Assembly (NCBI GenBank): GCA_949752735.1
Contig: OX457052.1
Coordinates: forward strand, 32,307,483-32,371,482
From: Lumbricus terrestris
Taxonomy: Eukaryota; Annelida; Clitellata; Crassiclitellata; Lumbricidae
Length of the DNA stretch: 64,000 nt
Direction: 5' to 3'
Of the stretch, positions 31,001 to 42,396 are shown in pieces; within the stretch, counting starts at the first letter, position 1; each line of letters starts with the position of its first letter. Position numbers and translations under genes: made by a program. The notes below the pieces were generated by a model that made no database searches, was not told where the DNA came from, and saw nothing but the letters and a program-made list of their open reading frames with translations.

Positions 31001-34000
31001 ATGACGAAAGACTTCCAGACAGGATGGCAGAACGAACTGATGGAGGAATTCCATTCTATAGGGAAGCTGAAGTCCTTTCCATAGTGTGGGGCCACTGCAG
31101 GAGGTCAAGCCTTGGCCTATATAATAAAAAAAAAAACTACCATTACTTGTATCATCCCACCCGAACTTCTATTCCATACTATCTTTACAATTTGGATCAT
31201 TACCTTAAAGTGCCTTACCGTTCCTTCGGTTTTGCCAATTTGTTTACGCTTTTTTTTACAATGTAGCGAGATTGTTTTAAGTTCCTGCGAATAGCTAGCT
31301 ACACGATACTGTCGATAACCTTGTAGTCTTGAAGACATTTGAGAAAGACGCGAAAATCGAATCGTGGCTGCAGTAGGAGTGTGCTGTAGCCCAAAGTCAA
31401 GCCACATAATGTCCAGATGAATCCAGCGCCGTGCGACAGAGGAAGAAAGACCAACTGCTGTGGATAGACCGAGTCTGTTTCCGGATGTCTTAAAAAAAAT
31501 AGCCCACTGTTCATCATGGTAAACTGAAACGCTTCACAGATGGACCTCTACAAAGATGCTACATAACAAATATTAATGATAAATGTTTGGGAACTTGATA
31601 GCAAATTGAATTCGGCAACATGGGTATAATTATTGAACCTGTAAGCATCCTAGAATTAGCTTGCTACCGACGGCGCTATAGAAATTGTCTTGATTACAAT
31701 TGCAATTACTGTAACGATGTCCATTCCATTCAATTAATATTCCTTAATGTGACATGCACCGGAAGAAAATATTTCGTTATGTAGGTATGAGCTGTGTCAA
31801 ACAGTATAATGCACAGTACAGGAATCTATTGATTAATTATTAACCAACCTAAATTGGCCACTTTGTGGGGCGCGGTGGTATGTTCGTTGCCTTGCAGCCG
31901 GAGGGTTGCAGGTTCGAATTCACCCCAAGTCGCTGGGTATGGACCGTGGGCAAGTCCTTCACTCGCAATTTCTCAGCGCTTCGGAGTGAAACTCCGATGT
32001 AGTGTCCGCTCTGCAGCCGGGAGCGCCTCTGAGTATGGAGATTGAAGAGGCGCTATAATAATTACGCATACAGGCATAACATACCAGCATCTTTCAGGTA
32101 ATATATCTGATGGTTTGATGGTAGACTAGTAGTTATTTCATGTCAAAACGACTTTTAGAAATTCACAAAATAATGTGACTCTTACTGTATCTGCAGTACT
32201 AGTCCGATGTCAGTAGAATTTGATAAATGCATTAATTTTCAATATCAGAAATTGTTAAACATAGTGGAATATCTATTAACATGTCTAACTGACCTCATGA
32301 GAATAAAAATCGCCTGTAGATTATAGTGGGTAAGTAAGACAGCTTTCTGTAGTCCGGTTGTTCCACTGGAAGACATGATCAGCGCCGTATCATCTGGTTT
32401 CACATTCAGTTGCTCAAATGTTGGTAACTCTGGGAGTTGATACGTAATCTCGAACAAAGACTCGAGATCGACGCAGTTCTTGAAGCCACCACCCTTGACG
32501 ATGATCTACAAGAAGTGATTTGAGCTGTGTGTACCCGTGCATAAGTCGTTTGACAACAGCAGAGTGCTATCCTAGCTGCTTTAGACTATTCATAGACTCG
32601 AGCACGGTTGTCGACTGGATACGACCCGTCTGTAATACGGGTCGTAGGTCTACCGATTTGAGCCTCCATTTGGGGGCTGTGACTGCGTATATAAATGACT
32701 AGACATAATTATATACATACATTACATACATACAGATCATGTATACATATCCACATCGATATTCTGTCGTGCACCTTGTGCTCGGTACTGATCCTTGGAA
32801 GATGCTGGGCAATACGAAATGAAGTTGCACGCCATATAATACAATAACGGGCCTATCTATTTTGTCTTGCACAGTCTTGGTTTTGCCGCTTTTTAGTTGT
32901 GACTAGGGAGCCCAGTTTTGTTAGCTAGCTAGAAGTCATGATAAAAATACTGGCGACTAGGTAAATAAGGTTGTACTTATCTTGCCTTATCTAGCATATC
33001 TTCCTTATCATTGCCGTGTATATCTAACCATGCTTATTTGGAATTTCCTCACGATAATATTTATCCATGTCTTGCACTAATTTACCTTACCTCTCTGACC
33101 CCTAAGTTTTACTCTAACGTCGTATAATTAAATCAATTCTTCCACTTTTTCTTACCTCATAATTATGGTTTGCCATAATTTACGCTTGTTTTACCCTATG
33201 GCACGAAGGCAATTTATGCTAATCAATAGTCGGTTACACAGTGGCGGCGCCAGGGGGCTAGGGGCTAAGACCCTAAAAATGGCCATCCATTTTTTGCATA
33301 ATGCATCCATGAGATTTCGGCCAAATGGCTAAAAAAGGTCGTCAGAAATTTTTGTGGATGAAAATGAAAAGTTTCCTCCGCGAGTATTAAGGCCACCCAA
33401 AACTGAAATCCTGGCGCCGCCACTGTGGTTACTAATCACCGAACTTCTGACGATTTTTCGATTTTTCGTATAATATACAAATATTATTTATCAAATTTCA
33501 TTTAGATACATGTTAGCCTATATAGTATATATATTATATATAGGCTTACATGTATCTAAATGAAATTTGATAAATAATATTTCTTATCAGTAAACGATTC
33601 TGCGTCTACCAGATGTATGTACCATGACTTTTCTCACCTTGCAATGAATTTCTTCCATGATTTCCAAGGCGATGGGTGCTGTTTCTCGGGTCGTATACAG
33701 CACCGTTGCTTTGCAGTTGAGTAACAGATGCTTCAATTCACCTGCAGTCTCACAAAATCGCGCACGAGGTCAAATTTAAAAATTAACCATAATTAAATGA
33801 CTTCGGTGAAGATTTCAAAAAGGTTACGTTTATTATGCGCCAAGTGTGGCTGTATATGAGAACTTAGGCCTATATAATTTTATATGCATTATGTGTATTT
33901 ACTTTGGTACGTAGGCTTATCATTTCGCTCAGCGGCATGGGCGGAGTTTATCAGGGGCTAGAAGGGCTAAGCCCACCAAGAAGACCCAAATTCATTTTTT

Positions 34001-35575
34001 AACTGTGTAAATGGTATCTTTTCCCGGGGCTTAGCCACCCAAGAAGGCTTTAGCCCCTCCAAGAACGGAAACCAAACTCCGCCCATGCTCAGCAGTGAGA
34101 AACGTTGTTTTCTGTATACAGTCTAAGCATATTCAAGCTCGGAGCAATATTGAAATCAAGAGATAGCAATCAATCATGTGCGGAGACTTGGCCCAGAAGT
34201 TGGGAGCAACGAACGAGCGACAGAAGGACGATCGCCGAGGCGTGACATTTATGAATATTGTTTACATCTAGGGGTTTAAAACTGGGGTATGAGATTATAT
34301 GCGTTTGTGGGAGTGACGGTCCCCTACCACAAACACTGGGGGACCGTATCCCTGTCCGCCTAAGTCTTCACACATGCATCCAATCAGATTCATAGAAAAA
34401 TAAGAAATATCACCGAGGCATGATAATCGGCCGACCTGCTCTTGAGAGGCAATCGAGTCCAGCTATCACTGCTCCAATGCGTAGAGCAGCTGCCGACACA
34501 ATGAGCCATTCGGTAGAATTCGGAGAGAATATTCCGATGACGTCACCGGTGCTGCATCCAATTCTCAGCAGGTGTCGCGCCACGTTTTCGGATTTTCGCT
34601 GTAGTTGTTCATAGGTAATGCTCTGACCCGAAAGCACATCTACCTGTTGATTTAAAAAACGGTGTCGTTTGTGGATATGGTTCTATACTGTACGCAGACA
34701 TATATGTTACTTCTGTCACTCAATTAAGTTTACTCATTAAAACTAAAAATAAATTATTTGTTCTAGTCTTGATGAAAATCTACTATAACAATTAAGCCTA
34801 ATCGTTTTACAATTTCCAAATAATGAAATGTAGACTAATAGAATAAACATAGGCCTAACTTTCCAAAATTGTGACAATTAGTCAGTAATAACTAATAATA
34901 TTATAAACTCATTACTTCTTATAATTAGAAATAATTCTACTTAGAAACACTAATTTTAATAATTGGAAACTCTACTAACTACTAAATAAATAAATAACTT
35001 CCTATTCGCCAGCGTTCTGAGTTCATGGCAGTCGCATTGGCATGGCGATGTTGTCAGGGTCTCGCCATAATTTACCTCCGAAAGCTATGCTGCCTCACAT
35101 TGGGTATCCAAGGACGTCGTCCGCTACGCTCTGCTGATAAGGGAGTTCTCTTAGTTCCTTTTGTACTGCTACCATGAAGAATCGAGCCCTTTCTGTGGTT
35201 GGCCCAGTTAAGTGGTCTGGAATGACCTTCCTTTTGAGTCTCGCCTACACCCTGGGACTCTACCAGGATCCTTCCTTACTAAACTTAAAACTGTTCATTT
35301 TGGGCGCGCTGGAGTCGGGAGCGCCTCTGAGTAATTTTTTCTTGAATTGGCGCTACATAAATTTCCCAATGAATGAATGAATGAATGAGTAATGAGACTT
35401 TTTAGATAGACTTTCCATAATTGATTAAATTGATCAACTGATAACCTGTACTAACTAGAGCGACCGACTTGGAATGCAGGCGGAAACTCTCGAACAACGT
35501 CCATCCGAAATCTCTTTCTGACACCCTCTCCTCATTCGGGTCGAACGGACAAAAGACAACGTTGCTATCCCCCAT
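25058..35575 (-). CDS. Acyl-CoA synthetase, 4CL/luciferase-like, gene 2 (11 coding exons, 537 aa)
   Basis: Minus-strand coding exons, 5' to 3': 35575-35456, 34643-34436, 33741-33638, 32505-32294, 31488-31320, 30204-30042, 28334-28222, 27774-27630, 26344-26262, 25806-25641, 25188-25058. Splice sites, phases and exon lengths equal those of gene 1, except that exon 5 has one extra codon (LLLQPRF instead of LLLPRF). Motifs: [16 protein letters not shown] in exon 4, LPLSHGAGF in exon 5, LCGAAPLS in exon 6, YGLTETFG in exon 7, [13 protein letters not shown] then [14 protein letters not shown] in exons 9-10, [12 protein letters not shown] and C-terminal RGKL in exon 11. The A8-loop glycine of the family (KYxGxQ) is alanine here, as in gene 3. 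The start ATG follows a pyrimidine-rich AG acceptor by about a dozen bases, so an upstream untranslated exon is likely. No stop or frameshift is seen in any exon. Confidence 0.9.
26455..26828. mobile_element. hAT-like non-autonomous element in intron 9 of gene 2
   Basis: A 374-bp element starting caatggcggatcgggg and ending ctgtatccgcccttg. It is flanked by ctgccttc (26447-26454) and ctaccttc (26829-26836), a near-perfect 8-bp target duplication. The interior repeats the word ggaaaaggtatcttttt. Unit 3 has the empty site gagctctcttcgacg near 44700. It is related to the element at 37816-38252. Confidence 0.75.
28107..28170 (-). mobile_element. tRNA-derived SINE head only, intron 7 of gene 2
   Basis: On the minus strand this is the roughly 63-bp tRNA-like head with A box and B box (gcaggttcgaat). 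The SINE body seen at 5528-5726 in unit 1 is missing. Confidence 0.6.
28950..29218. mobile_element. hAT-like element with CATGGGCGCCCGCA end, intron 6 of gene 2
   Basis: It starts catgggcgcccgcacac, followed by aggggcaagaggcggcactt. The right end is degenerate (tgtctgggggcctatc). Unit 3 has the same insertion at 47185-47460 with a better right end (tttctgcggggcctatg). It belongs to the family of the larger elements at 56831-57954 and 58594-59728. Confidence 0.65.
29385..30000 (-). mobile_element. Tc1/mariner-like transposon fragment (transposase C-terminus and one TIR)
   Basis: The minus strand encodes transposase pieces: [12 protein letters not shown], then WPPNNPDLN, then [18 protein letters not shown] sequence near 29390. 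The catalytic context resembles IS630-Tc1-mariner enzymes. The low-coordinate side lacks an end. The other side ends in ttacttttttatggcccatc, matching the inverted terminus of the MITE at 48769-49950. Several frames are broken. The orthologous copy in unit 3 is 47638-48252, so this insertion is older than the split of units 2 and 3. Confidence 0.7.
30360..30597 (+). mobile_element. tRNA-derived SINE in intron 5 of gene 2
   Basis: Same family and place as 8031-8263 in unit 1: head tggggcgcggtggtgcattg, B box ggttcgaattc near 30413, tail gcgcctctgaatag and an aaat/aatg end. It is absent from unit 3. Confidence 0.8.
30690..31125. repeat. Inverted pair: (ATACA)n tail fragment and LINE RT fragment, unit 2
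   Basis: 30690-30775 on the plus strand is the cactgggagcgcttctgaaa/ggtcagatacaatacaat tail. 30890-31125 on the minus strand is a degraded LINE RT C-terminus with the same type of tail. The pair matches 8330-8445 and 8737-8965 in unit 1. The region between them holds nothing else I recognise. Confidence 0.55.
31865..32062 (+). mobile_element. tRNA-derived SINE in intron 4 of gene 2
   Basis: Head tggggcgcggtggtatgttc, B box caggttcgaattc near 31910, body gcgcttcggagtgaaactcc, tail gagcgcctctgagta. Unit 3 carries the same insertion at 52972-53165. Unit 1 lacks it together with about 500 bases around it, reading aaatgtttgcgaagttattt near 9422. Confidence 0.8.
33239..33425. mobile_element. hAT-like MITE in intron 3 of gene 2
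   Basis: A 187-bp element with inverted ends cagtggcggcgccagg and cctggcgccgccactg (16 bp, perfect). It is flanked by cggttaca and tggttact. Orthologous to 10540-10758 in unit 1; the empty site is in unit 3. Confidence 0.85.
33480..33581. repeat. Near-perfect palindrome, 45-bp arms
   Basis: The left arm 33480-33524 and right arm 33537-33581 are reverse complements with a single mismatch, separated by 12 AT-rich bases. The arm contains tttagatacatgttagccta. Units 1 and 3 have only the right-arm sequence, so the left arm arose as an inverted duplication in unit 2, most simply by template switching. Confidence 0.85.
33936..34087. mobile_element. hAT-like MITE with CATGGGCGGAGTTT ends, intron 2 of gene 2
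   Basis: Orthologous to 11201-11352 in unit 1, with the same ends and the same ctcagcgg/ctcagcag 8-bp target duplication. The surrounding 500 bases are almost identical between units 1 and 2, more so than most of the array, suggesting recent exchange. Confidence 0.8.
35060..35391 (+). mobile_element. LINE-A 3' end with (AATG)n tail, intron 1 of gene 2
   Basis: The degraded RT C-terminus reads [12 protein letters not shown] and then [12 protein letters not shown]. The SINE-like tail gagtcgggagcgcctctgag and an aatg simple repeat follow. Orthologous to 12575-12908. Confidence 0.7.
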
Positions 35576-35914
35576 TAGATTTTCTTCTGGAAAAAACAAT
35601 TTCTTTTTAAAAATCGATATGAAAACCACTGGACAACGGTGAGAACAGACTGAGATTTTTCAGGAGTGTTAGAAAGTTTCAACTCGACAGTAATTTTTAG
35701 AGTCCTCTTTGCACAGGCCAACTTCACAGTGGATCATCGTATACTACTATAGTCTGACTTCCAGTTTTGTTTTCAACAATTCTCACATTGGGTGAGACCA
35801 AATAACCCGCGTGGACGCGCGAGACCAATGTCAATTCTGAATATCCATGCTATAGACTCATCGACCTGAAACTCAAACCTTTCGCCTCTGGGTTCCTGTA
35901 ACTCAGTGGTTAAT

Positions 35915-36995
35915 GAACCTAATCGTTATCGTAATCTCCAAACTTCTAAAGCTCAACTCGAAGCCAAGCGCGGGGCACCAGCTTATTCAAGAACGCTGCG
36001 TCGATTCAAAGGGGTTGTCCATTAGAGTTTTCCAAAGGTGGTCCGGGTCGTGTACTAACAGAGGGGGAAAGAACAGCTACTAAGGTGGATTTTGTATGAG
36101 CCGGGAATTAGTAGGTGGAAGATTTGATGAAACAGGGTAAGAGTACTGTTATGGAAAAGGAGTGTCTTCAATCTCGAATAAAAAGCCCGAGGTATGATGG
36201 ATAGAGGAACCTCCGGAAGATGATATCGCCCAAAGATCGGGCAAGAGGGTTAAAGAAAGGATAATCACATGACCAACAGCAGACGGGAAGACGTGGAAAT
36301 ACTGCCCCAAAACACGTCCCAAACTCACCCTCCCGTAGAGCTAGTCATATCCACGTACCAATACCTATTTCCTTACTTCCTGAGCTGGGTAATTTCAAGC
36401 TACTACTAATTTACTAACAGAAGTTTAGGCCTACCCGTGTTTTGCCCCGCCTGCAAAAAAACAGACGGGCTATCGTGTGCACCGACCAACAATGCATAGT
36501 TGTATACCCAGTTCTGTGATAACCAAAGCCTTTGCATTTGAATGGTTGGTGTTTCAACTCGTCTATATAAATACAGTATAGCCGTGATGGATGGATCAAG
36601 GTTTGACGAGACCTTATTACAACAAAGGCCGTTGCCCTCAAAAATTTGTTTATCAAAATGCAGCTTTAGTTTTGAGGAAGCATAACTGCATGTATACTCT
36701 ATAGCTTAACTACTACTAGCATAACCGTAATCGTTATCTCCAAATGTATAGGGCGCCACTCAAAATTTAGGCGCAGGGCACCAGCTTATTCACGAGCTCT
36801 GTGTTTAGCCAGCAGGTTGTCCAAAAGAGTAAGCCTAGACCGAAAGGAGGTTGTAGTCCGCTTTCCAACGAATCAGTCAATCAAATGTGGCAGAGTTGCT
36901 GTTGAGTTGGGTGGCGTTTAGCACGAGAAGTGGAAGGTGAAAGATAAGGTGAGTCGGGGTAAGAGTACCTAAAGCGGTCTGACTTTAGTTTCGAA
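35915..36995 (-). mobile_element. Two LINE-B 3'-end fragments in the flank of unit 2
   Basis: 35915-36235 and 36722-36995 repeat the LINE-B 3' words (cggggcaccagcttattcaa, aaaagcccgaggtatgatgg) in minus orientation. They correspond to 13450-13850 and 14340-14640. No open RT frame remains. The 480 bases between them hold nothing I recognise. Confidence 0.6.
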
Positions 36996-37815
36996 TGGAT
37001 ACTAGCACACGATCATTTATAGGAACACATTTTGTGTAGAACTGCTCGTTTAAAAGCCATGCTATAGGACTACGTGTAGACCGAAAGGCCAATGGCGCAA
37101 ATAATTATCAGTTAGAATTCGATCAAATCTAAAAGAAATATGATTGATCTCCTACCTCTATCCACCGTGTGTCACATTCGCTAGCAAGTTAGTTATGAAG
37201 ATTGCCCGTTTGCTGGAATGTCATGTCATGTCATAACACTGTCGTAGCGTCGCGACAGTTGGATTCACGAATGGCTTGTCAAGTTGTCATACTTCAAAGT
37301 CTTTTTCATTGTCCTTATGTGGCATATACCCACTTAATTAGGTCAGTTTAACACATAGCCTATGCTCGAAGCATGCGGTGACGATCAGAAAACGTTTCGA
37401 TTTCTTACCCTTCAAGGCTAGGGGTCTTTGACTAGGGGTACGTTGGGTGTTTGAACGCCTCCTGAAATAAAATTATGCCACCATGAAATTATACAACACA
37501 ATCATGATGTAAGAACTAAGGAAAATTCATTTTAAAGCTATTATTTATGTGTGAAATTTTGCAATGGAAGAAAATAATCCTCCTCCAAACCTCTAAGTCT
37601 GTTGATTCGGTTGGTTGTCGGCTTGTTCAGCGTCAAGTAAACATTGATTTCACCGAAATAAAAGATCCTGGCTTCGGGCGGTCTTGTTACCTTTGACCTC
37701 GTTGTATGTTGCAATAGAAACGTTCAAAATAGCACATATTGTTGATCTGACAATAGTACTTTGTATTCAGTACCCTCTACAGACATACTCAAGTGCCCCT
37801 CTGTATATGCCTACT

Positions 37816-38252
37816 CAGGGGCGGATCCAGCGGGGGGCCAATCCGGCCATGGCCCCCCATTTAAAAATTGCATGGGACGTGGCCCCCCCCATTTGGTTTC
37901 AACAAGCCATTAAATAAATGTAGCAGGAGAGAAAAACAGGACATGAGGCCCCCCATTACAAAATCGCACGGGACTTGCCCCCCCCGTCGATTCAGCGGCG
38001 GATGTTTCCCGAAAAATTGGTCGATGACTAAAAATAAAATAAAATAAGGGTCATCAGTTTTTTCGGCGGATGAAATGGTATTTTTTTTCCCGGAAAATTG
38101 GTCGATGACTAAAAAAAAGTCATCAGTTTTTTTTTCGGCGGATGAAATGGTATTTTTTCCCGGAAAATTGGTCGATTCACAAAAAAAATTTCTCCTGTCT
38201 CACAAGACCAAAAATTTTGGCCCCCCCTCGAAAATTCCTGTATCCGCCCTTG
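37816..38252. mobile_element. hAT-like non-autonomous element, unit 2 flank
   Basis: A 437-bp element starting caggggcggatccag and ending ctgtatccgcccttg. It has a perfect 8-bp target duplication, tgcctact (37808-37815 and 38253-38260). It contains three near-repeats of gatgaaatggtatttttt. Unit 1 has no insertion at the matching site near 15470, so it postdates the duplication. Confidence 0.88.
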
Positions 38253-39070
38253 TGCCTACTATAATTATGTAGACTGCGCTAGCAAAAAATGATCGATGTC
38301 ATTTTAGATATTTTGTTATGAGAGGTAGTTGATTCAGAGCAGTCTCGTTGTTAGGTTGAACAGTGCTCAGCTAAATGCTGGTCACATCTGGCGGATCAGT
38401 AGGTTTTAGGTTTTGAAATGAACGAAATATGACTTAGGCCAACAAGCAGAGCTACTACCCTCGTAGCATGCTGGGACCCCCAAACGTGTTTTCAATTGAA
38501 TAAAATCCGGCGATGACACGCACTTAAGAAACTTAAATTTCATGACTTTTCATCATAGCCTATAAGGCTATAAGGCGAGCAGTAATTCCTGCAAATAATT
38601 AATTTCCACACCACTTGTGAAGCCTGATATGAGACAAATATACACTTAAGGTGCTGGGATCCAAATGGAACCCAATTATAAAAATGCAATTCAATACTGC
38701 GCAGAGTTATATTTTGCAACTTAATATGTTATATTTTACATTGCAGTTTCGTTGGTTTAGTTTATGTCATTTTTGCAAGAATATATCTCTTATTATTGCA
38801 AATTATTTTTGGTAAAAATGGCAGTGATGCATGGCTAAAAATCTAACTCAATGCGATGACCAATTAGAAGACAGGGGTCTCAAGTGTATTGAAACAACTT
38901 TCTGGTCCAACAGTATGTGCAGCTCGTAATGCCAAGACTCACTGCGATTTTTTGCATCGTTTTTCTCTTTCTATCAATTCATGAAATCGTGGTCAAAATG
39001 TCAAATATATATAAGTGGAGGCTGAAGACCTACGTTGCTAACTGGATACCGATAACGGCGACAAATGTTG

Positions 39071-39294
39071 TGGGGCGCAGTGGTGTAGTGGTGGCGTCGT
39101 TGCCTTGAAGCCGGAAGGTTCGAGGTTCGAATCTACCTCGCTGCGTAAGGACCTTGGGCAAGTCCTTCACTCACAATTGCTCAGCGCTTCGGCGTGAAAT
39201 TCCGATGCAGTGTCCGCCCTGCATTCGGGAGCGCCTCTGAGTAGAGAGTGCTTGAAGGGGCGCTAAAGCAAGTGCACATACAAACAAACAAAAT
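39071..39294 (+). mobile_element. tRNA-derived SINE, unit 2 flank
   Basis: The most canonical copy in the window: head tggggcgcagtggtgtagtg, B box gaggttcgaatctacc near 39120, body gcgcttcggcgtgaaattcc, tail gcgcctctgagtag, ending in an acaaacaaac repeat. Absent at the matching site in unit 1 near 16360, so it inserted after the duplication. Confidence 0.82.
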
Positions 39295-39917
39295 GGGTTT
39301 CTGGGGCTCTTGTATATGGAAGTGTGTTTTTAGATGAGACTGTGAAGCAACCGATTCACAGTGGAATAAAAAAGAATAATCGACAAATTTTTAGGACTAC
39401 TTTATCTTTTGCGAGATTCAAACAATTGTAGCAATCATACACTGCACGGCATGCAAAAGACGCATGCACTTGCACCAATTCGGGATGTCTAGGACAAAAA
39501 TGGGTTCAAAGTCTATCTCGGTGGTTTATACCACACCAATTCGTCAGCGTCGTTGAGCAGTTGGTTTTTTCTACAGGACGATGCTTGTTTCATCAGTATA
39601 TTAAGTCTAAGTCTGCCAGATATGGGTTTAAAGTGTGGGTGGTTGGTAGCTCAGCTAAAAGTTATGTACAAAATCTTCAAGTACACCCTAGTAAAGTTGG
39701 GAATCAAACGCAAAAGAACAGGGTGAAGGGGCTGTTGTCCACAATCTAGTTGATGTCATAGCCTGTCTGGCCGTAATGTGACTGCTGACAACTGCTTTAC
39801 ATCATTCTGGCCCTCTAGGACAACAATTAGCCTACAGTAACCTGTTGAAGAAATTAAGCCTCGTTGGAACAGTAATGAAAACAGAGCGGGGATATTGCCT
39901 GTTGAATTTCTACCTAT

Positions 39918-40104
39918 CATGGAGGGAGCAGGGAGAAAGGGAAGACCATGCAGGGAATGACTGCAGGGCATAGAAGAGTGGTGTGGAATAAACATACAAG
40001 AGTTAACACGTCGAGCAAAAGATCGGGAATCATGGAGGAGAGTAGTTAAGTGCACAATGGACACCTACGGGCTATCAGCCCATGGATCTTGAAGAAGAAG
40101 AAGA
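39918..40104 (+). mobile_element. Short LINE RT C-terminal fragment with (GAA)n tail
   Basis: The plus-strand translation reads IEEWCGINIQELTRRAKDRE and then SWRRVV, the tail of a non-LTR reverse transcriptase of the kind ending in tryptophan-rich repeats. It stops at a gaagaagaagaag tail. Unit 1 has the uninterrupted sequence ctacctataccattgaac near 17240, so this is a recent 5'-truncated insertion. Confidence 0.7.
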
Positions 40105-40357
40105 CACCATTCAACATGTTTGTATAGGCACTGATAATGCAGATAGCATCCGCGTCTGACCTCAACCAAAAACCAGTGGGTGCAAATATGCACCAGTGAG
40201 GAATATAAAAAATAGCCTACGTATTATTTGCAGCACATGTGAATTCTTTGTATGTGATGGATACAGTAATGTGGTATGCATAATAGCATATCATGTGAAA
40301 AATAATGCAATAAAGTATCAGTCGCGTCGGTATATACAGCTTAGCATTTGTTGTCTT

Positions 40358-40450
40358 GTCCGAATTGTCCGGCTCCGAATTGTCCGGCTCCGAAATGTCC
40401 GGCTCCGAATTGTCCGGCTTCGAATTATCCGGTTCCGAATTGTCCGGGAA
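40358..40450. repeat. 15-bp minisatellite, unit 2 copy
   Basis: About six copies of tgtccggctccgaat with small changes. Orthologous to 17503-17590. Confidence 0.85.
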
Positions 40451-41213
40451 CCTGTGGCCCCTTATGCAGTGGCTTCTACACCACACTTTTATCAATAGCC
40501 AGTTAATTTTGACATTGGGGACCATATGGACCCCAAATCTTAAGTGTGACTCGCTTAGCGACATACTACAAGGGTTAAAGTGTAAAAAAGAAGTGTCAGG
40601 ATACCCTTTAGCCTATACAAGACTGCGTTGGCCTAATAAGCAACAGGACTGTGTCCAGATATTAAAATCAGTGCCTGTACGCCGTCCATGACCGTCCAGT
40701 CACAGTTTAAGAAACGCTGATTATATAACAAAGCCAAAGAACTTACGAGCTTCACAATGCGAACCTAAAATTAATAATAAAATAAAGACTTGTAAATGAA
40801 AATTTTCTAAATGATGCGATCGCTTCTGTGACTTATCTCCTAAAAGCCTTCAACAGACTTCGACGATTCTGGACGAATTGAATCTCGAGCAGTTCGAGTC
40901 TAATATCAACAAACTGTCACATGTTGTCCTTTAGCCTACCTCTGCTTCGACCTATGGACTTGGTTTGGTCTTCTTATTATGGACTTTATCTGGTCTTCTT
41001 ATTCTGAGCCTATGAGGTCAAGGGTAAGAAATCGGAACATTTTCTTATTGACACCATCTGGTTCGGGCATAATGTATTGAATTGGCCTACTTAATTGGTG
41101 TACATAAGGACATTGAAAGTTGCAAGAGTCACTCATAGTTGCGGCAGAAACTCTCTGGCCCTATGGTGTTGACCTAGAACAGGTTTTAACCATTGTCTTG
41201 TGGCAAATTATTG

Positions 41214-41217
41214 CAAT
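41214..41217. other. Paralogous empty target site of the LTR retrotransposon
   Basis: Unit 2 reads ttgcaattttgcc here with no insertion, while unit 1 has CAAT on both sides of the 5047-bp element. This confirms the element boundaries and shows that it inserted after units 1 and 2 separated. Confidence 0.9.
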
Positions 41218-41948
41218 TTTGCCATATAAAGCCGGTTCCCAGGACTCGGTTTCTTTGGCCGCTGTAGAAATTTCGAGTTTGCGATATAGTCCAGGCAAAT
41301 TGCAGTTTTACCTAGACAAAATTGCAACAGAAGCTTTCTTAACGGTTTCCTGCTCAGAATTTCCAACAATATCCGACCACGGGGTCACCCCCCAAATGAG
41401 GTTCAAAACATGATGGTTTTTCGTGCATTTTTGCATTGAATATCGGGTTGCTAGTACAGAGGCCTGGTTAAAAATTGTTCACTTTATGATACAAGCATGA
41501 AATTTGGTACATTAGAGTGATTAGACGAACATGTCATAAGAACGAGATTTGGTTATAGGGCCATCGCATATTTGACCCCTGGCCCCATGGCAGCCATTTT
41601 TCAAAATGACCCCGGTTTACAGATTTTAAATTATCTCAGCTTCCAGTACACTTGAATCGTCAAGCGTGGTCGGATTTTGGATAAAATGTTATTCAGCAGG
41701 AAATAATTCTGAGCAGGAAACTGAAAGCTTCTGGTAAGTGTTTTGCTGTGGATGTCTATGAGAAGGAGAATGGTCGTCCCTGGTGTAGAGAAGAGCGTAG
41801 GATTGTCCTTGACAGAAACCAAGAGAAGTCCCTGGTCAGGGCCTGATAATTATATCCAGGGTGAAATTTATTAGTCTTGAAGAATTTCTGTAGCAACATA
41901 TTTTGAGACCAAAAAAGGAAACGGACCGCTTTGTTTGACCTGAGGTAA

Positions 41949-42396
41949 AGCAAAGCCTTAGAGTTTACAATCATAAATTATACTCGCAAAGCCTTAGAGT
42001 TTACTTTACAATCATAAATTATTCTCGCAAAGTCTTAGAGTTTACTTTACAATCATAAATTATTCTCGCAAAGCCTTAGAGTTTACTTTACAATCATAAA
42101 TTATTCTCGCAAAGCCTTAGAGTTTACTTTACAATCATAAATTATTCTCGCAAAGCCTTAGAGTTTACTTTACAATCATAAATTATTCTCGCAAAGCCTT
42201 AGAGTTTACTTTACAATCATAAATTATTCTCGCAAAGCCTTAGAGTTTACTTTACAATCATAAATTATTCTCGCAAAGCCTTAGAGTTTACTTTACAATC
42301 ATAAATTATTCTCGCAAAGCCTTAGAGTTTACTTTACAATCATAAATTATTCTCGCAAAGCCTTAGAGTTTACTTTACAATCATAAATTATTCTCG
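41949..42396. repeat. 41-bp minisatellite, about eleven copies
   Basis: One 37-bp short copy is followed by ten tandem 41-bp units containing gcaaagccttagagtttac and aatcataaattattctc. Nine of the ten look identical; one unit has agtcttag. Unit 1 has only two copies near 24120-24210, so the array expanded after the duplication. There are no variable spacers, so it is not a CRISPR-like array. Confidence 0.95.

Noticed and set aside
39071..39150. Functional tRNA gene
   Set aside because: A and B box words are present, but no cloverleaf acceptor pairing is seen and a SINE body and tail follow; similar heads recur many times.
41949..42396. CRISPR-like array
   Set aside because: The 41-bp units are contiguous with no variable spacers, and the DNA is clearly eukaryotic.
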